40,448 bases of DNA. Source: Terriglobia bacterium (GTDB taxonomy: Bacteria > Acidobacteriota > Terriglobia > Terriglobales > Acidobacteriaceae). The notes under the pieces were generated by a model. The model saw nothing but the letters and a program-made list of their open reading frames with translations, was not told where the DNA came from and did no database searches. Shown in pieces: positions 7,647 to 15,715 of this stretch (its first letter is position 1; each line of letters begins with the position of its first letter). The translations under genes and the position numbers were made by a program. The stretch covers positions 1 to 40,448 of the forward strand of contig JAIQFZ010000037.1 of the NCBI GenBank assembly GCA_020073015.1. Reading direction: 5' to 3'.

Positions 7647-10349
7647 ATGACGACACCGGAGCAGTGGCCAAAGATTAAGCAGATCGTCGGGGCGGCCCTG
7701 GAACGCGAACCGAGCGAGCGAAGCGCCTTTCTCGACCACGCCTGCTCGGACAATCGAGAGTTGCGGGCCGAGGTCGAATCGCTGCTGGCAGCGCACGCCG
7801 ACGCGGATGGACTGTCGGAACATCCGTGGGCGACTCCGAGCGAAACTGCGGAAGAGTGCAAGATCATCGGGCCGTACCGGTTGATCCGCGAACTCGGTGT
7901 TGGCGGGATGGGGCAGGTCTGGTTGGCAGAGCAGACCGAGCCGGTGCGCCGCAAGGTCGCGCTGAAGCTGATCAAGGCCGGGATGTTCGACGACGCCGTT
8001 GTGCAGCGCTTTCAATCCGAGCGGCAATCGGTGGCCATCATGGACCACCCGGCGATCGCCAAGGTGTTCGACGCCGGCGCAACCCCCGCTGGTCAGCCCT
8101 ACTTCGTGATGGAGTACGTGGATGGTCTCCCGATCACTGACTACTGCGATCAGAAGATCACTGACTACTGCGATCAGAAGAAGCTGGGGATCCGGGAGCG
8201 CTTGAAGCTGTTTCTGCAGGTCTGTGAAGGGGTGCAGCATGCCCATCAGAAAGCCATCGTTCATCGTGACCTGAAACCTTCGAACATTCTGGTAGTTGAG
8301 GTCGATGGGAAACCGATGCCGCGCATCATCGACTTTGGGTTGGCGAAGGCGACGGCGCCGACGGTGCCGGGACCGACGCTATTCACTCAGTTGGGAGTTT
8401 TCCTGGGCACGCCCGGCTACATGAGCCCGGAGCAGGCCGATCCGGATGTACACGATGTCGATACGCGCACGGATGTTTATTCGCTGGGCGTGGTTCTGTA
8501 CGAACTGCTAACCGGGTTCCTGCCGTTTGACACGACGCAGTGGAGGAAGCAACGGCTGGACGAAGTGCTGCGGCAGTTGCGCGACACGGATCCGCAGCGT
8601 CCGAGCACCAGGGTCAGCACGAGTCGCGATGCTTCGACAGCGCGGGCGGAAGCTCGCAGCGTCGCCGCCCGGCAACTGGTCACTTTGCTGCGCGGGGACC
8701 TGGACTGGATCACAATGAAGGCGCTCGAGAAAGAACGTGAGCGCAGGTATGGCACGCCCTCGGCACTCGCTGCTGACGTCGAGAACTACTTGCAGAACCG
8801 GCCGGTGGAAGCGCGCCCGGCCAGCGCCGGCTATCGCTTGCGGAAGTACGTGCGGCGGCACGGGGTGGGTGTTGGGGTAGCGTCGGGAGCCGCGATCCTG
8901 CTGATCGCGTTTGCGGTAATGCAGGCAGTGGAGTTGCGGCGGATCACGCGGGAACGCGATCGGGCGGATCGCATCACCGAGTTCATGACCAACATGTTCA
9001 AGGTGTCCGACCCAAGCGAAGCGCGCGGCAACAGCATTACGGCGCGCGAGATCCTCGACAAATCCTCCAAGGAAATCGATGCCGGACTTGCCAAAGACCC
9101 GGAACTGAAAGCACAGATGCTGTCGGTGATGGCGACGGTGTACCAGAAACTAGGGCTTTATACCCGTGCCGAACGGTTGCTCTCGGAGGCCCTCGACCTC
9201 CGCCGCCACGTTCTTGGAGCCGAGCACCTGGACACGCTGAAATTAAAGGACCAGCTGGGCCTGCTGCTCCACCAGCAAGGCCGCTACTCAGAAGCGGAAA
9301 AACTGGATCGCGAACTGTTGCAAGCCGAGCGCCGAGTCTTGGGGGCTGAGCATCGTGAGACACTCGCAACGCAAGGCAATCTGTTTTGGGCCTTGGATGC
9401 ACAGGGCCGTTTCGCGGAGGCCGAAAAGCTTGGCCGTACGACGGTTGATGTTCAGCGCCGCGTTCTCGGCAACGAGGATCCCGATACTTTGATGTCCATG
9501 CGCCGGCTGGGATCGGTCCTGGGATCGGCGGACCACTTTCAGGAAGCCGAGGCGCTAACTCGACAGATTATTGAGATCCGAAAGCGGGTCTCGGGACCGG
9601 AGCATCCGGAAACCCTTCTGGCCATGTCCGACCTGGGATGGGTACTCATCAACGAGGAGCGCCCGGCAGAGGGGGAGGAAGTTCTCCGCGAGACGCTGGA
9701 GATACAACGTCGGGTGTTGGGCTCGGACCATCAGAACTCGGTTTCCACCATGAGTGCACTTGCCGTCGCATTGCAGCACGAGCACAGGCTAGATGAGGCT
9801 GAAGGCTTGTATCGAGAGGCGATTGATACATCGCGCCGTGTCCTGGGCCCGGAGCATCCTGGAACGCTGATGGAGATGGGTAACCTGGCTACAGTTTTTC
9901 AAGACCGGGGACAATACCGCGAAGCGGAGAAAATGCAGCGGGAGGTGCTCGCGATCCGACGGCGCGTTCTCGGGCCGGATCATCCCGACACGGCCTTAGC
10001 TCTTTTCAACATTGCCGATCTTCTGTACCACGAACACCGCTACGCGGAGACAGCAACCCTTTATCGCGAGACTGTGGATATTCAGCGCCGTGCCCTCGGA
10101 GAAACTCACCCGGATACGCTCGATTCCTTGTTTCGTCTGGCCACTGTTTTGGCGGTCTTAGGCAAAAAAGACGAGGCGATTTCCACCCTTCGTGAGGCAG
10201 TCGAACACGGATTGGATGCTGAAACCGTAGCCAACCTCGATAAAAACGCGGACCTAAAATCGCTGCACGGCGACCCTCGCTTCGCTGCCCTCGTCAGTGA
10301 CGCCCAGAAACGGGCCGCATCCCCTAAGAAAACCGACGGGAAACTCTAA
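7647..10349 (+). CDS. Transmembrane Ser/Thr protein kinase with TPR tail (kinase 2)
   Basis: An intact 900-residue kinase. Residues 1-65 form a helical leader; the kinase domain covers about 74-340 with glycine loop GVGGMG (84-89), K107, HRD at 206-208, DFG at 229-231 and GTPGYMSPEQA (254-264). A hydrophobic segment (GVASGAAILLIAFAVMQ, near 408-426) should cross the membrane. The remainder holds about eight 42-residue TPR units marked by RRVLG-x-E/D-H. It probably phosphorylates cytoplasmic partners, perhaps the sigma factor at 4413, in response to a signal at the TPR part; this link is inferred from position. The ATG at 7647 is preceded by GGAAGGGGA; the open frame reaches 7584 but has no similarity upstream. 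Residues 163-178 contain an unusual exact tandem copy of ITDYCDQK. Confidence 0.9.
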   Translation: MTTPEQWPKIKQIVGAALEREPSERSAFLDHACSDNRELRAEVESLLAAHADADGLSEHPWATPSETAEECKIIGPYRLIRELGVGGMGQVWLAEQTEPVRRKVALKLIKAGMFDDAVVQRFQSERQSVAIMDHPAIAKVFDAGATPAGQPYFVMEYVDGLPITDYCDQKITDYCDQKKLGIRERLKLFLQVCEGVQHAHQKAIVHRDLKPSNILVVEVDGKPMPRIIDFGLAKATAPTVPGPTLFTQLGVFLGTPGYMSPEQADPDVHDVDTRTDVYSLGVVLYELLTGFLPFDTTQWRKQRLDEVLRQLRDTDPQRPSTRVSTSRDASTARAEARSVAARQLVTLLRGDLDWITMKALEKERERRYGTPSALAADVENYLQNRPVEARPASAGYRLRKYVRRHGVGVGVASGAAILLIAFAVMQAVELRRITRERDRADRITEFMTNMFKVSDPSEARGNSITAREILDKSSKEIDAGLAKDPELKAQMLSVMATVYQKLGLYTRAERLLSEALDLRRHVLGAEHLDTLKLKDQLGLLLHQQGRYSEAEKLDRELLQAERRVLGAEHRETLATQGNLFWALDAQGRFAEAEKLGRTTVDVQRRVLGNEDPDTLMSMRRLGSVLGSADHFQEAEALTRQIIEIRKRVSGPEHPETLLAMSDLGWVLINEERPAEGEEVLRETLEIQRRVLGSDHQNSVSTMSALAVALQHEHRLDEAEGLYREAIDTSRRVLGPEHPGTLMEMGNLATVFQDRGQYREAEKMQREVLAIRRRVLGPDHPDTALALFNIADLLYHEHRYAETATLYRETVDIQRRALGETHPDTLDSLFRLATVLAVLGKKDEAISTLREAVEHGLDAETVANLDKNADLKSLHGDPRFAALVSDAQKRAASPKKTDGKL
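8133..8180 (+). repeat. In-frame 24-base tandem duplication inside kinase 2
   Basis: Two identical 24-base units (8133-8156 and 8157-8180) encode ITDYCDQK twice, just after the hinge of the kinase domain. The first copy matches kinase 1; the second is reduced there to an 11-base remnant. Confidence 0.9.
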
Positions 10350-10386
10350 CTAGTGTCCTGTCACGACCGTTGGCTTGGCCTAGCCA

Positions 10387-10411
10387 GGGAGGGGACCAGC
10401 TGCGCCCTCCC
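10387..10411. terminator. Hairpin between convergent genes, possible terminator
   Basis: GGGAGGG (10387-10393) and CCCTCCC (10405-10411) can form a 7-bp stem with an 11-base loop between kinase 2 and the convergent SIS-domain gene. There is no T-run, so an intrinsic terminator is only a weak suggestion. Confidence 0.25.
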
Positions 10412-10440
10412 GATTCAAGATGGATTCCTTTCCGCTTTCG

Positions 10441-11490
10441 TTACTCCGTTGTCGTGACCTTGCTGGTGAACGCGAATCTTCCCGGTTCGCGTCTGGCTTG
10501 TGCCGCCAGGGCGAGCGTGATCATTTGCACCGGCAGGATTTCCAGGATCTGCTGAATCCCCGGACCGTGCTCTGGAATCCGGCAGCAAGATAGGGGCGCC
10601 TCTTGGCCCACCCATTCCGACCGCCCGTCCCGCCGCTGGATATCCAGGAGCAGCCGTTCATTCAAATCGCGGGTCCTAGTGTCCCCAGCGAACACCAGCA
10701 CGAAGGTCTGTTTCCCCAACATCTCGATGGGACCATGCCGGAACGCGGCGCTGCTCATGCCCTCCGCGGGAAAGTGAGCGGATTCTTTTGTGATGAGCGC
10801 ACCGGTACCCACACTGGCAAGGGATGCCCCGCGGCCAACCAGATAAAGATGCCGAATGCCAGTCAGAATCCCGGATAAGTTGCGTACGTGATCTTTCCAA
10901 TTCGCCAGATACGCAGCAGCAGCGGGAGCAGCGTGCTTCAACTCCCGGCCGGTGCGGCGGAGATCGCGTTCACACAAGACATCTCCCAGCCATTTCAAAG
11001 CCAGCAGGGCGGTCACATACGTCTTACAGGACACGGAAAACTCATGCCCCGCCTTTGTCAGCACTACTGCATTCGCATGTTTGGCGAGCGGACTATCCGG
11101 TGTGTTCGTTACCGCGATTACCGCGCAGCGCTTGCGGTTGGTTTGCGCCAACCGAACCATTTCCGCGCTTTGTCCGGATTGCGAGACCGCAATGATCAGA
11201 GTCTTCGGATCGAAGAATCTAGTATTGTGGTGCACGAGTTCGGACGTTTCGACCATCACGGCGGTGAATCCGTGACCGATTAGGTCCAGACTCAGCGGGT
11301 GCAGCGCATGAAACGACCCGCCCATGCCCGTGAGCACCACTTTCTGGAATCGGCCCTTGTTCAAGCGCGCAGCCAGGTCGAGCAGCGGTTTTGATGTCTT
11401 CAGAGTGGCAAGCGTGTTTTCGAGAGCCTGGGGCTGACGAAGAATGTCCCGCAGGTATTCGCCCTCGATCACCGCGAGATCGTCAGGCAC
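10441..11490 (-). CDS. SIS-domain sugar-phosphate isomerase/deaminase-like protein
   Basis: A 349-residue protein with two SIS (sugar isomerase) domains like the isomerase half of GlmS and AgaS-type deaminases. Visible marks are VVLTGMGGSFHAL and IIAVSQSGQSAEMVRL in the first domain, and LYLVGRGASLASV with ESAHFPAEGMSSAAFRHGP in the second. It probably isomerises or deaminates a hexosamine phosphate in the cytoplasm. The GTG at 11490 is chosen because GGGAGG lies 5 bases upstream; the longer frame to 11541 runs deep into the ROK gene. The start overlaps the end of the ROK kinase gene by 8 bases, so the two are translated together: the kinase would make the sugar phosphate that this protein converts. 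Exact substrate unknown. Confidence 0.85.
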   Translation of the reverse strand: MPDDLAVIEGEYLRDILRQPQALENTLATLKTSKPLLDLAARLNKGRFQKVVLTGMGGSFHALHPLSLDLIGHGFTAVMVETSELVHHNTRFFDPKTLIIAVSQSGQSAEMVRLAQTNRKRCAVIAVTNTPDSPLAKHANAVVLTKAGHEFSVSCKTYVTALLALKWLGDVLCERDLRRTGRELKHAAPAAAAYLANWKDHVRNLSGILTGIRHLYLVGRGASLASVGTGALITKESAHFPAEGMSSAAFRHGPIEMLGKQTFVLVFAGDTRTRDLNERLLLDIQRRDGRSEWVGQEAPLSCCRIPEHGPGIQQILEILPVQMITLALAAQARREPGRFAFTSKVTTTE

Positions 11491-12454
11491 GTGTTCCTCC
11501 CTCTTCCGCGAACCGGTGATACCACACCCGGGCGGCGCCAATGAGGTTGGCGTCTTCCCCCAGCGACGCGAGGGCTAGTTCTGTCTTCTCGTGCGGGACG
11601 AAGCGGCAACTGCCACGGATCATCTCGCGAATTCTGTCCAGGAAAAGGTCAGCGCCCCTCATCACACTGCCGCCCAGCACGATGGCATCAGGCGTAAACA
11701 GAGTCACCAGATTGGCTATGCCCAAACCGAGATAGTGGGCCTCTCGCTCGACGGCCTGCTGGGCCAGTGCATCGCCCGCACGCGCCAGTTCGCAAATGCG
11801 TTTCGCGGTCAGATTGGCTGCGTGCGGGTACTCTTTCGGCATCTGGCTCTCCAGCCACGCGACCATCGCGGGACCTGCTGCCAGCGACTCCCAGCATCCG
11901 TGAAAGCCGCACATACAGGCAGGACCGGAAGCGTCGATGACATGGTGCCCGATTTCCGGGTGAGCCCCATCCACACCGCGATACAGATGTCCGTCCAGAA
12001 TGACGCCGCCTCCGATGCCGGTGCCAACGGTGATGTAGATCAGTCGCTTTCTGTTCCTGCCCGCGCCCCACCCCGCCTCGGCGAGAGCGGCAGCATCGGC
12101 ATCGTTCTCGGTCGCCACACTCACAGCGAAAATGCGGGCAAGATCTTTTGCAGGATTCTCACCCCGCCACGTCGGGAAAAAACTCACGTCTCCGATCTCC
12201 CCGGTGAAGGGATCGATCGGCCCCGTGCTGCCAATCCCGATGCCGCTCAACTCTGCGCCGGTCGCCGTCCCTACAGCGCGCAACATGTGCTCGATTCGCC
12301 CCAGCGCCTCTCGATACCCGCGCTCCGCATCGGTTGGACACTCGACCCGGGACAGCACGCGGCCGCTGGCGTCCACCATGCCAACCGCGATCTTGGTTCC
12401 GCCGATATCAACCCCAGCAATCACGCCTGATCCCCCGGCCGGTTCTGATTCCAC
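11483..12454 (-). CDS. ROK-family sugar kinase (glucokinase/N-acetylhexosamine kinase-like)
   Basis: A 323-residue ROK kinase. The N-terminal phosphate loop reads VDIGGTKIAVGMVD, the middle has ATENDADAAALAE and VGTGIGGG, and the zinc site of the family is present: EIGHH followed by CMCGFHGCWE. A hydrophobic VTLFTPDAIVLGGSV block lies near the C-terminus. ROK kinases phosphorylate glucose, N-acetylglucosamine, N-acetylmannosamine and similar sugars with ATP; pairing with a SIS-domain protein favours an amino sugar. The GTG at 12454 has no good ribosome site; a GTG ten codons in (VIAGVDIGG) is an alternative and would fit the family N-terminus equally well. It is the first gene of a two-gene minus-strand operon. 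Confidence 0.88.
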   Translation of the reverse strand: MESEPAGGSGVIAGVDIGGTKIAVGMVDASGRVLSRVECPTDAERGYREALGRIEHMLRAVGTATGAELSGIGIGSTGPIDPFTGEIGDVSFFPTWRGENPAKDLARIFAVSVATENDADAAALAEAGWGAGRNRKRLIYITVGTGIGGGVILDGHLYRGVDGAHPEIGHHVIDASGPACMCGFHGCWESLAAGPAMVAWLESQMPKEYPHAANLTAKRICELARAGDALAQQAVEREAHYLGLGIANLVTLFTPDAIVLGGSVMRGADLFLDRIREMIRGSCRFVPHEKTELALASLGEDANLIGAARVWYHRFAEEGGTRA

Positions 12455-12778
12455 GAGTATTGCTTTGTACTAGCCGTTCCCACTTTCAATCTAACCTTGG
12501 CAGAATCTCACATCCCGTGGTGACGCCACTCACTGCCAGATCGTTCGGTTCCGCCGATACTGCAAGGTGTCCTCGCTGAACCCCTCAGTCATGGAGGGTA
12601 CGTACGAGGAGGGCAAACATTGTGTTGTCTCTCTCCTCCTCGGCCGCCGTCAATCTATCGCACGCGCCGGAGCGGCCGCAAATCACCCTGCGGGGCGAGC
12701 GAGTCCCAAGCCGCAGCGACTCCGGAAAGAAGCAGGGCCAATGGCCAATACTGGAGAGTTTAAAACAAGGATAGAAGT
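12455..12778. other. Intergenic region between divergent ROK kinase and adhE
   Basis: About 320 bases that must hold the promoters of both directions. I found no convincing sigma-70 pair. A short frame at 12741-12782 (MANTGEFKTRIEV, 13 residues) ends in a TGA overlapping the adhE start as ATGA; it could be a leader peptide but may be chance. The adhE ribosome site AAGGA lies at about 12767-12771. Confidence 0.4.
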
Positions 12779-15424
12779 ATGACAGACAATGCCTCACCCC
12801 TCAGTGAAGAACGGATTGCTTACCTGGAAGGGCTAGTCCGTCAAGCCAGAACCGCCGCGGCCGTCTTTACGCAATGCACGCAGGAAGACGTCGATCGCAT
12901 TGTCAAACCGATGGTCTTGGCTGGACTGGAGCAAGCGCAAAATCTAGCCCGCCTCGCGATAGAGGAAACCAAGCTCGGGGTTCTGGAAGACAAGGTTATC
13001 AAGAACATGGTGGCCACGGAGTTTGTCTACAACTACGTCAAGGATAAACGTACGGTAGGCACCATTCGCGAGTTTCCAGAAAGCGGTCTGGTGGAAGTGG
13101 CGGAACCGATCGGGGTCATCTTCTCACTCACTCCGATTACCAATCCCACGTCGACAGTCCTCTTCAAGTGCATCATGGCCATCAAGACCCGGAACGCGGT
13201 GATTTTCAGTCCCCACCCGAGTGCCTGGCGCTGCTGCTCTGAAGCGGTCAGGATCATGTATGAGACCGCGGTGAAGCACGGTGCGCCGGAAGGCGTATTT
13301 ACTTGCCTAGAATCGCACAGCCTGCAGGACAACGACTACCTCATGCACCACAAGGACGTCCGCCTGATTGATGCCACCGGCGGGCCGGGCGCGGTCAAAG
13401 CCGCCTATAGCTCGGGCAAGCCAGCCTTGGGTGTCGGGTCAGGGAATACGCCCGTCTACCTGGAAAAAACGGCGGATCTGAACATGGCCGTGGTGGACAT
13501 CATCATCTCCAAAACCTTCGACAATGGCACCATCTGTGCTTCCGAGCAGACGGTAGTGATCGATGATGAAATTTATGACTCGGTGCTGAAGAAATTCGCG
13601 GACCTGGGTGCGCACATCTGCAATGAGAAAGAGACCGAACTGCTGGCCCGCACCGTCATCGATCCCAACACCGGATTCATGCAGCCGATGGCCGTCGGCC
13701 AGAAAGCTACCACTATCGCTCGTTTCGTCGGTCTTTCCGTCAAGCCGAAAACCAAGCTCCTGATCGCACCCATTCAAGGAGTGGGTCGCGCATATCCCTT
13801 GTCGGTGGAGAAACTGTTCCCGGTGCTCGCGGTCTATCGGGCGAAGTCCGTCGATGAGGCGCTCAAGGTGTGCTTAGACGTGAATCATGCCGGCGGCCTC
13901 GGACATACGGCGGTCATTTTCTCGCGCAACGATGAAATCATCCAGAAATTCAGTGAAGTGATCAACGCGGGCCGGATCATTGTGAATTCGCCGGGATCCA
14001 TCGGTGCGCTCGGCGCCGTGTACAACGACCTCGTGCCGACCTTTTCTTTCGGGTGCGGGACCGGCGGCGGCAACAGCACGACCGACAACGTCAACATCTA
14101 TCACTACCTCAATATCAAACGCCTCGCTCGGCGGAGACAAGCCCATATGTGGTTCCGAGTTCCCAATCAAATCTACTTCAACATGAACGCTGTGGAGAAC
14201 CTGCGCCAGTTCCCATCGCGCTCCACCATCATCATTACCAGTCCGTTCCTGGAGCAGATCGGCCACGTCGACATCGTCCGGCGCAACCTTCCCCCGCAAA
14301 CTCCCGTCCATGTCATGGTCATTCCGGACGCGGAGCCCGAAGTCAAGGTGGTCATGCACGGAGTGGAAACGCTCAATTTCTACAAAGCGGACCAGATCAT
14401 CGCGCTGGGAGGCGGGTCGGTCATCGACGCGGCCAAGATCATGAAGCTCAAATACGAATCGCCGCAGGCGGATTTGGAAGAACTGGCCGCGCCGTTTCTG
14501 GATCTCCGCAAGCGTGTGGTTCAGTACCCCACCGAAAAAACGAACCGGGCGCAGTTGATTGCCATCTCGACCACCAGCGGAACGGGGAGCGAAGTCACTC
14601 CGTTTGCCGTGCTGATGGACAAAGAGCGCGGGCGCAAGGTGACCCTCGCTGACTATTCGTTGAGTCCGGATGTGGCGATCGTCGATCCGCAGTTCGTCAT
14701 GTCGATGCCGAAGGGCCTGACCGCGGATACCGGCATCGACTGCTTGACCCACGCGCTGGAAGCTGGAGTCTCGAGTTACGCTTCACCCTACACGGACTCC
14801 AACGCCATGCAGGCGATCCGGCTGGTGTTCAAGTACCTGCCCATTGCGTATGAGCACCCCCATGATGAAGAGGCCCGCAGCATGATGCACAATGCTGCCT
14901 GCATCGCGGCGCTGGCGTTTTCCAATGCGTCGGTGGGCGTGAACCATGCGCTGGCTCACGCCTTCGGCGCGCGCTTCGGCGTGGCGCATGGCCGGGCCAA
15001 CGCGCTCATGTTGCCGCACGTCATTGCGTATAACGCGGCAGTGCCCACCAAGTTCATGCCATCGCCCTATCAGCAGGCGTATGTCGCACACAAAAAATAC
15101 GCGACCATCGCCGATTTGCTGGGTCTGGGTGGTCATACGATCGAGGAGAAAGTTCAGAACCTGGTGGCAGCCACAGAACAACTCCTCGACCGGCTGGCCA
15201 TTCCGCGTTCGATCGCCGACCTAGGGATCTCGAAGGAGGAATTCGAACGGGCCATCCCCGATCTGGCCAAGATTGCCTTTGACGATCCTTCGTGGCGATC
15301 GAATCCGCGCATGCCGCTGGTGAACGAATTGGTCGAACTATTCTGGAGCGCTTATCGCGGGCGAGGTGTGACGAAGGTGGCCAGCACATCTCAGCAGCAA
15401 ACATCTCAGCTGCAAACAGTGTAA
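12779..15424 (+). CDS. adhE: Bifunctional aldehyde-alcohol dehydrogenase AdhE
   Basis: An 881-residue protein, the usual length of AdhE. The N-terminal half is a CoA-acylating acetaldehyde dehydrogenase with the catalytic cysteine in GTICASEQ (Cys253); the C-terminal half is an iron-dependent alcohol dehydrogenase with GGGSVIDAAK, STTSGTGSEVTPFAV and the metal-site histidines in NHALAHAFGARFGVAHGRAN. It reduces acetyl-CoA to acetaldehyde and then ethanol, recycling NADH during fermentation; in other bacteria it forms long spirosomes. The ATG at 12779 follows AAGGA with good spacing. A STAS-like gene starts 4 bases after the stop and is probably co-transcribed. Presence of AdhE suggests that the organism copes with low-oxygen periods. 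Confidence 0.95.
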   Translation: MTDNASPLSEERIAYLEGLVRQARTAAAVFTQCTQEDVDRIVKPMVLAGLEQAQNLARLAIEETKLGVLEDKVIKNMVATEFVYNYVKDKRTVGTIREFPESGLVEVAEPIGVIFSLTPITNPTSTVLFKCIMAIKTRNAVIFSPHPSAWRCCSEAVRIMYETAVKHGAPEGVFTCLESHSLQDNDYLMHHKDVRLIDATGGPGAVKAAYSSGKPALGVGSGNTPVYLEKTADLNMAVVDIIISKTFDNGTICASEQTVVIDDEIYDSVLKKFADLGAHICNEKETELLARTVIDPNTGFMQPMAVGQKATTIARFVGLSVKPKTKLLIAPIQGVGRAYPLSVEKLFPVLAVYRAKSVDEALKVCLDVNHAGGLGHTAVIFSRNDEIIQKFSEVINAGRIIVNSPGSIGALGAVYNDLVPTFSFGCGTGGGNSTTDNVNIYHYLNIKRLARRRQAHMWFRVPNQIYFNMNAVENLRQFPSRSTIIITSPFLEQIGHVDIVRRNLPPQTPVHVMVIPDAEPEVKVVMHGVETLNFYKADQIIALGGGSVIDAAKIMKLKYESPQADLEELAAPFLDLRKRVVQYPTEKTNRAQLIAISTTSGTGSEVTPFAVLMDKERGRKVTLADYSLSPDVAIVDPQFVMSMPKGLTADTGIDCLTHALEAGVSSYASPYTDSNAMQAIRLVFKYLPIAYEHPHDEEARSMMHNAACIAALAFSNASVGVNHALAHAFGARFGVAHGRANALMLPHVIAYNAAVPTKFMPSPYQQAYVAHKKYATIADLLGLGGHTIEEKVQNLVAATEQLLDRLAIPRSIADLGISKEEFERAIPDLAKIAFDDPSWRSNPRMPLVNELVELFWSAYRGRGVTKVASTSQQQTSQLQTV

Positions 15425-15427
15425 TGG

Positions 15428-15715
15428 ATGGTGGTGCGTATGGATTCGATTGCCGTGTTGCTGAAAATTGATGGAGAACGCGTGGCCGGTGCCTTGCAAG
15501 AGGTCCGTGAGAAGCTGGACGGAGCCCAGGGCGAAATAGTCTTGGATTTCTCTTCTGTGCGCCGGGTCGACCCCCATGCCCTCAGAGCGCTGGAAGACTT
15601 AGCCGGCAGCGCTGATGGAAAAGCCGTCAAGGTCGTGTTGCGCGGCGTCAACGTCGATATTTACAAAGTGCTCAAGCTGGCGCAGCTGGCATCGCGATTC
15701 TCTTTTCTGACCTGA
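15428..15715 (+). CDS. Small STAS-like (anti-anti-sigma-type) protein
   Basis: A 95-residue protein whose pattern fits a single STAS domain: an N-terminal strand (IAVLLKIDGE), a central strand and loop EIVLDFSSVRRVDPHALRAL where phosphorylatable Ser/Thr normally sits, a strand VKVVLRGV, and a final helix KVLKLAQLASRF. The usual DSSG-type loop is replaced by SVRRVDPHA, so regulation by Ser phosphorylation is doubtful. It starts 4 bases after adhE; ATG 15428 and an in-frame ATG at 15440 are both possible. The role may be scaffold or partner-switch; the link to AdhE is from position only. Its last 44 bases overlap the convergent regulator gene. Confidence 0.6.
   Translation: MVVRMDSIAVLLKIDGERVAGALQEVREKLDGAQGEIVLDFSSVRRVDPHALRALEDLAGSADGKAVKVVLRGVNVDIYKVLKLAQLASRFSFLT

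Noticed and set aside
11591-12430. 279-residue plus-strand frame
   Set aside because: Antisense to the ROK kinase, whose catalytic motifs are intact.
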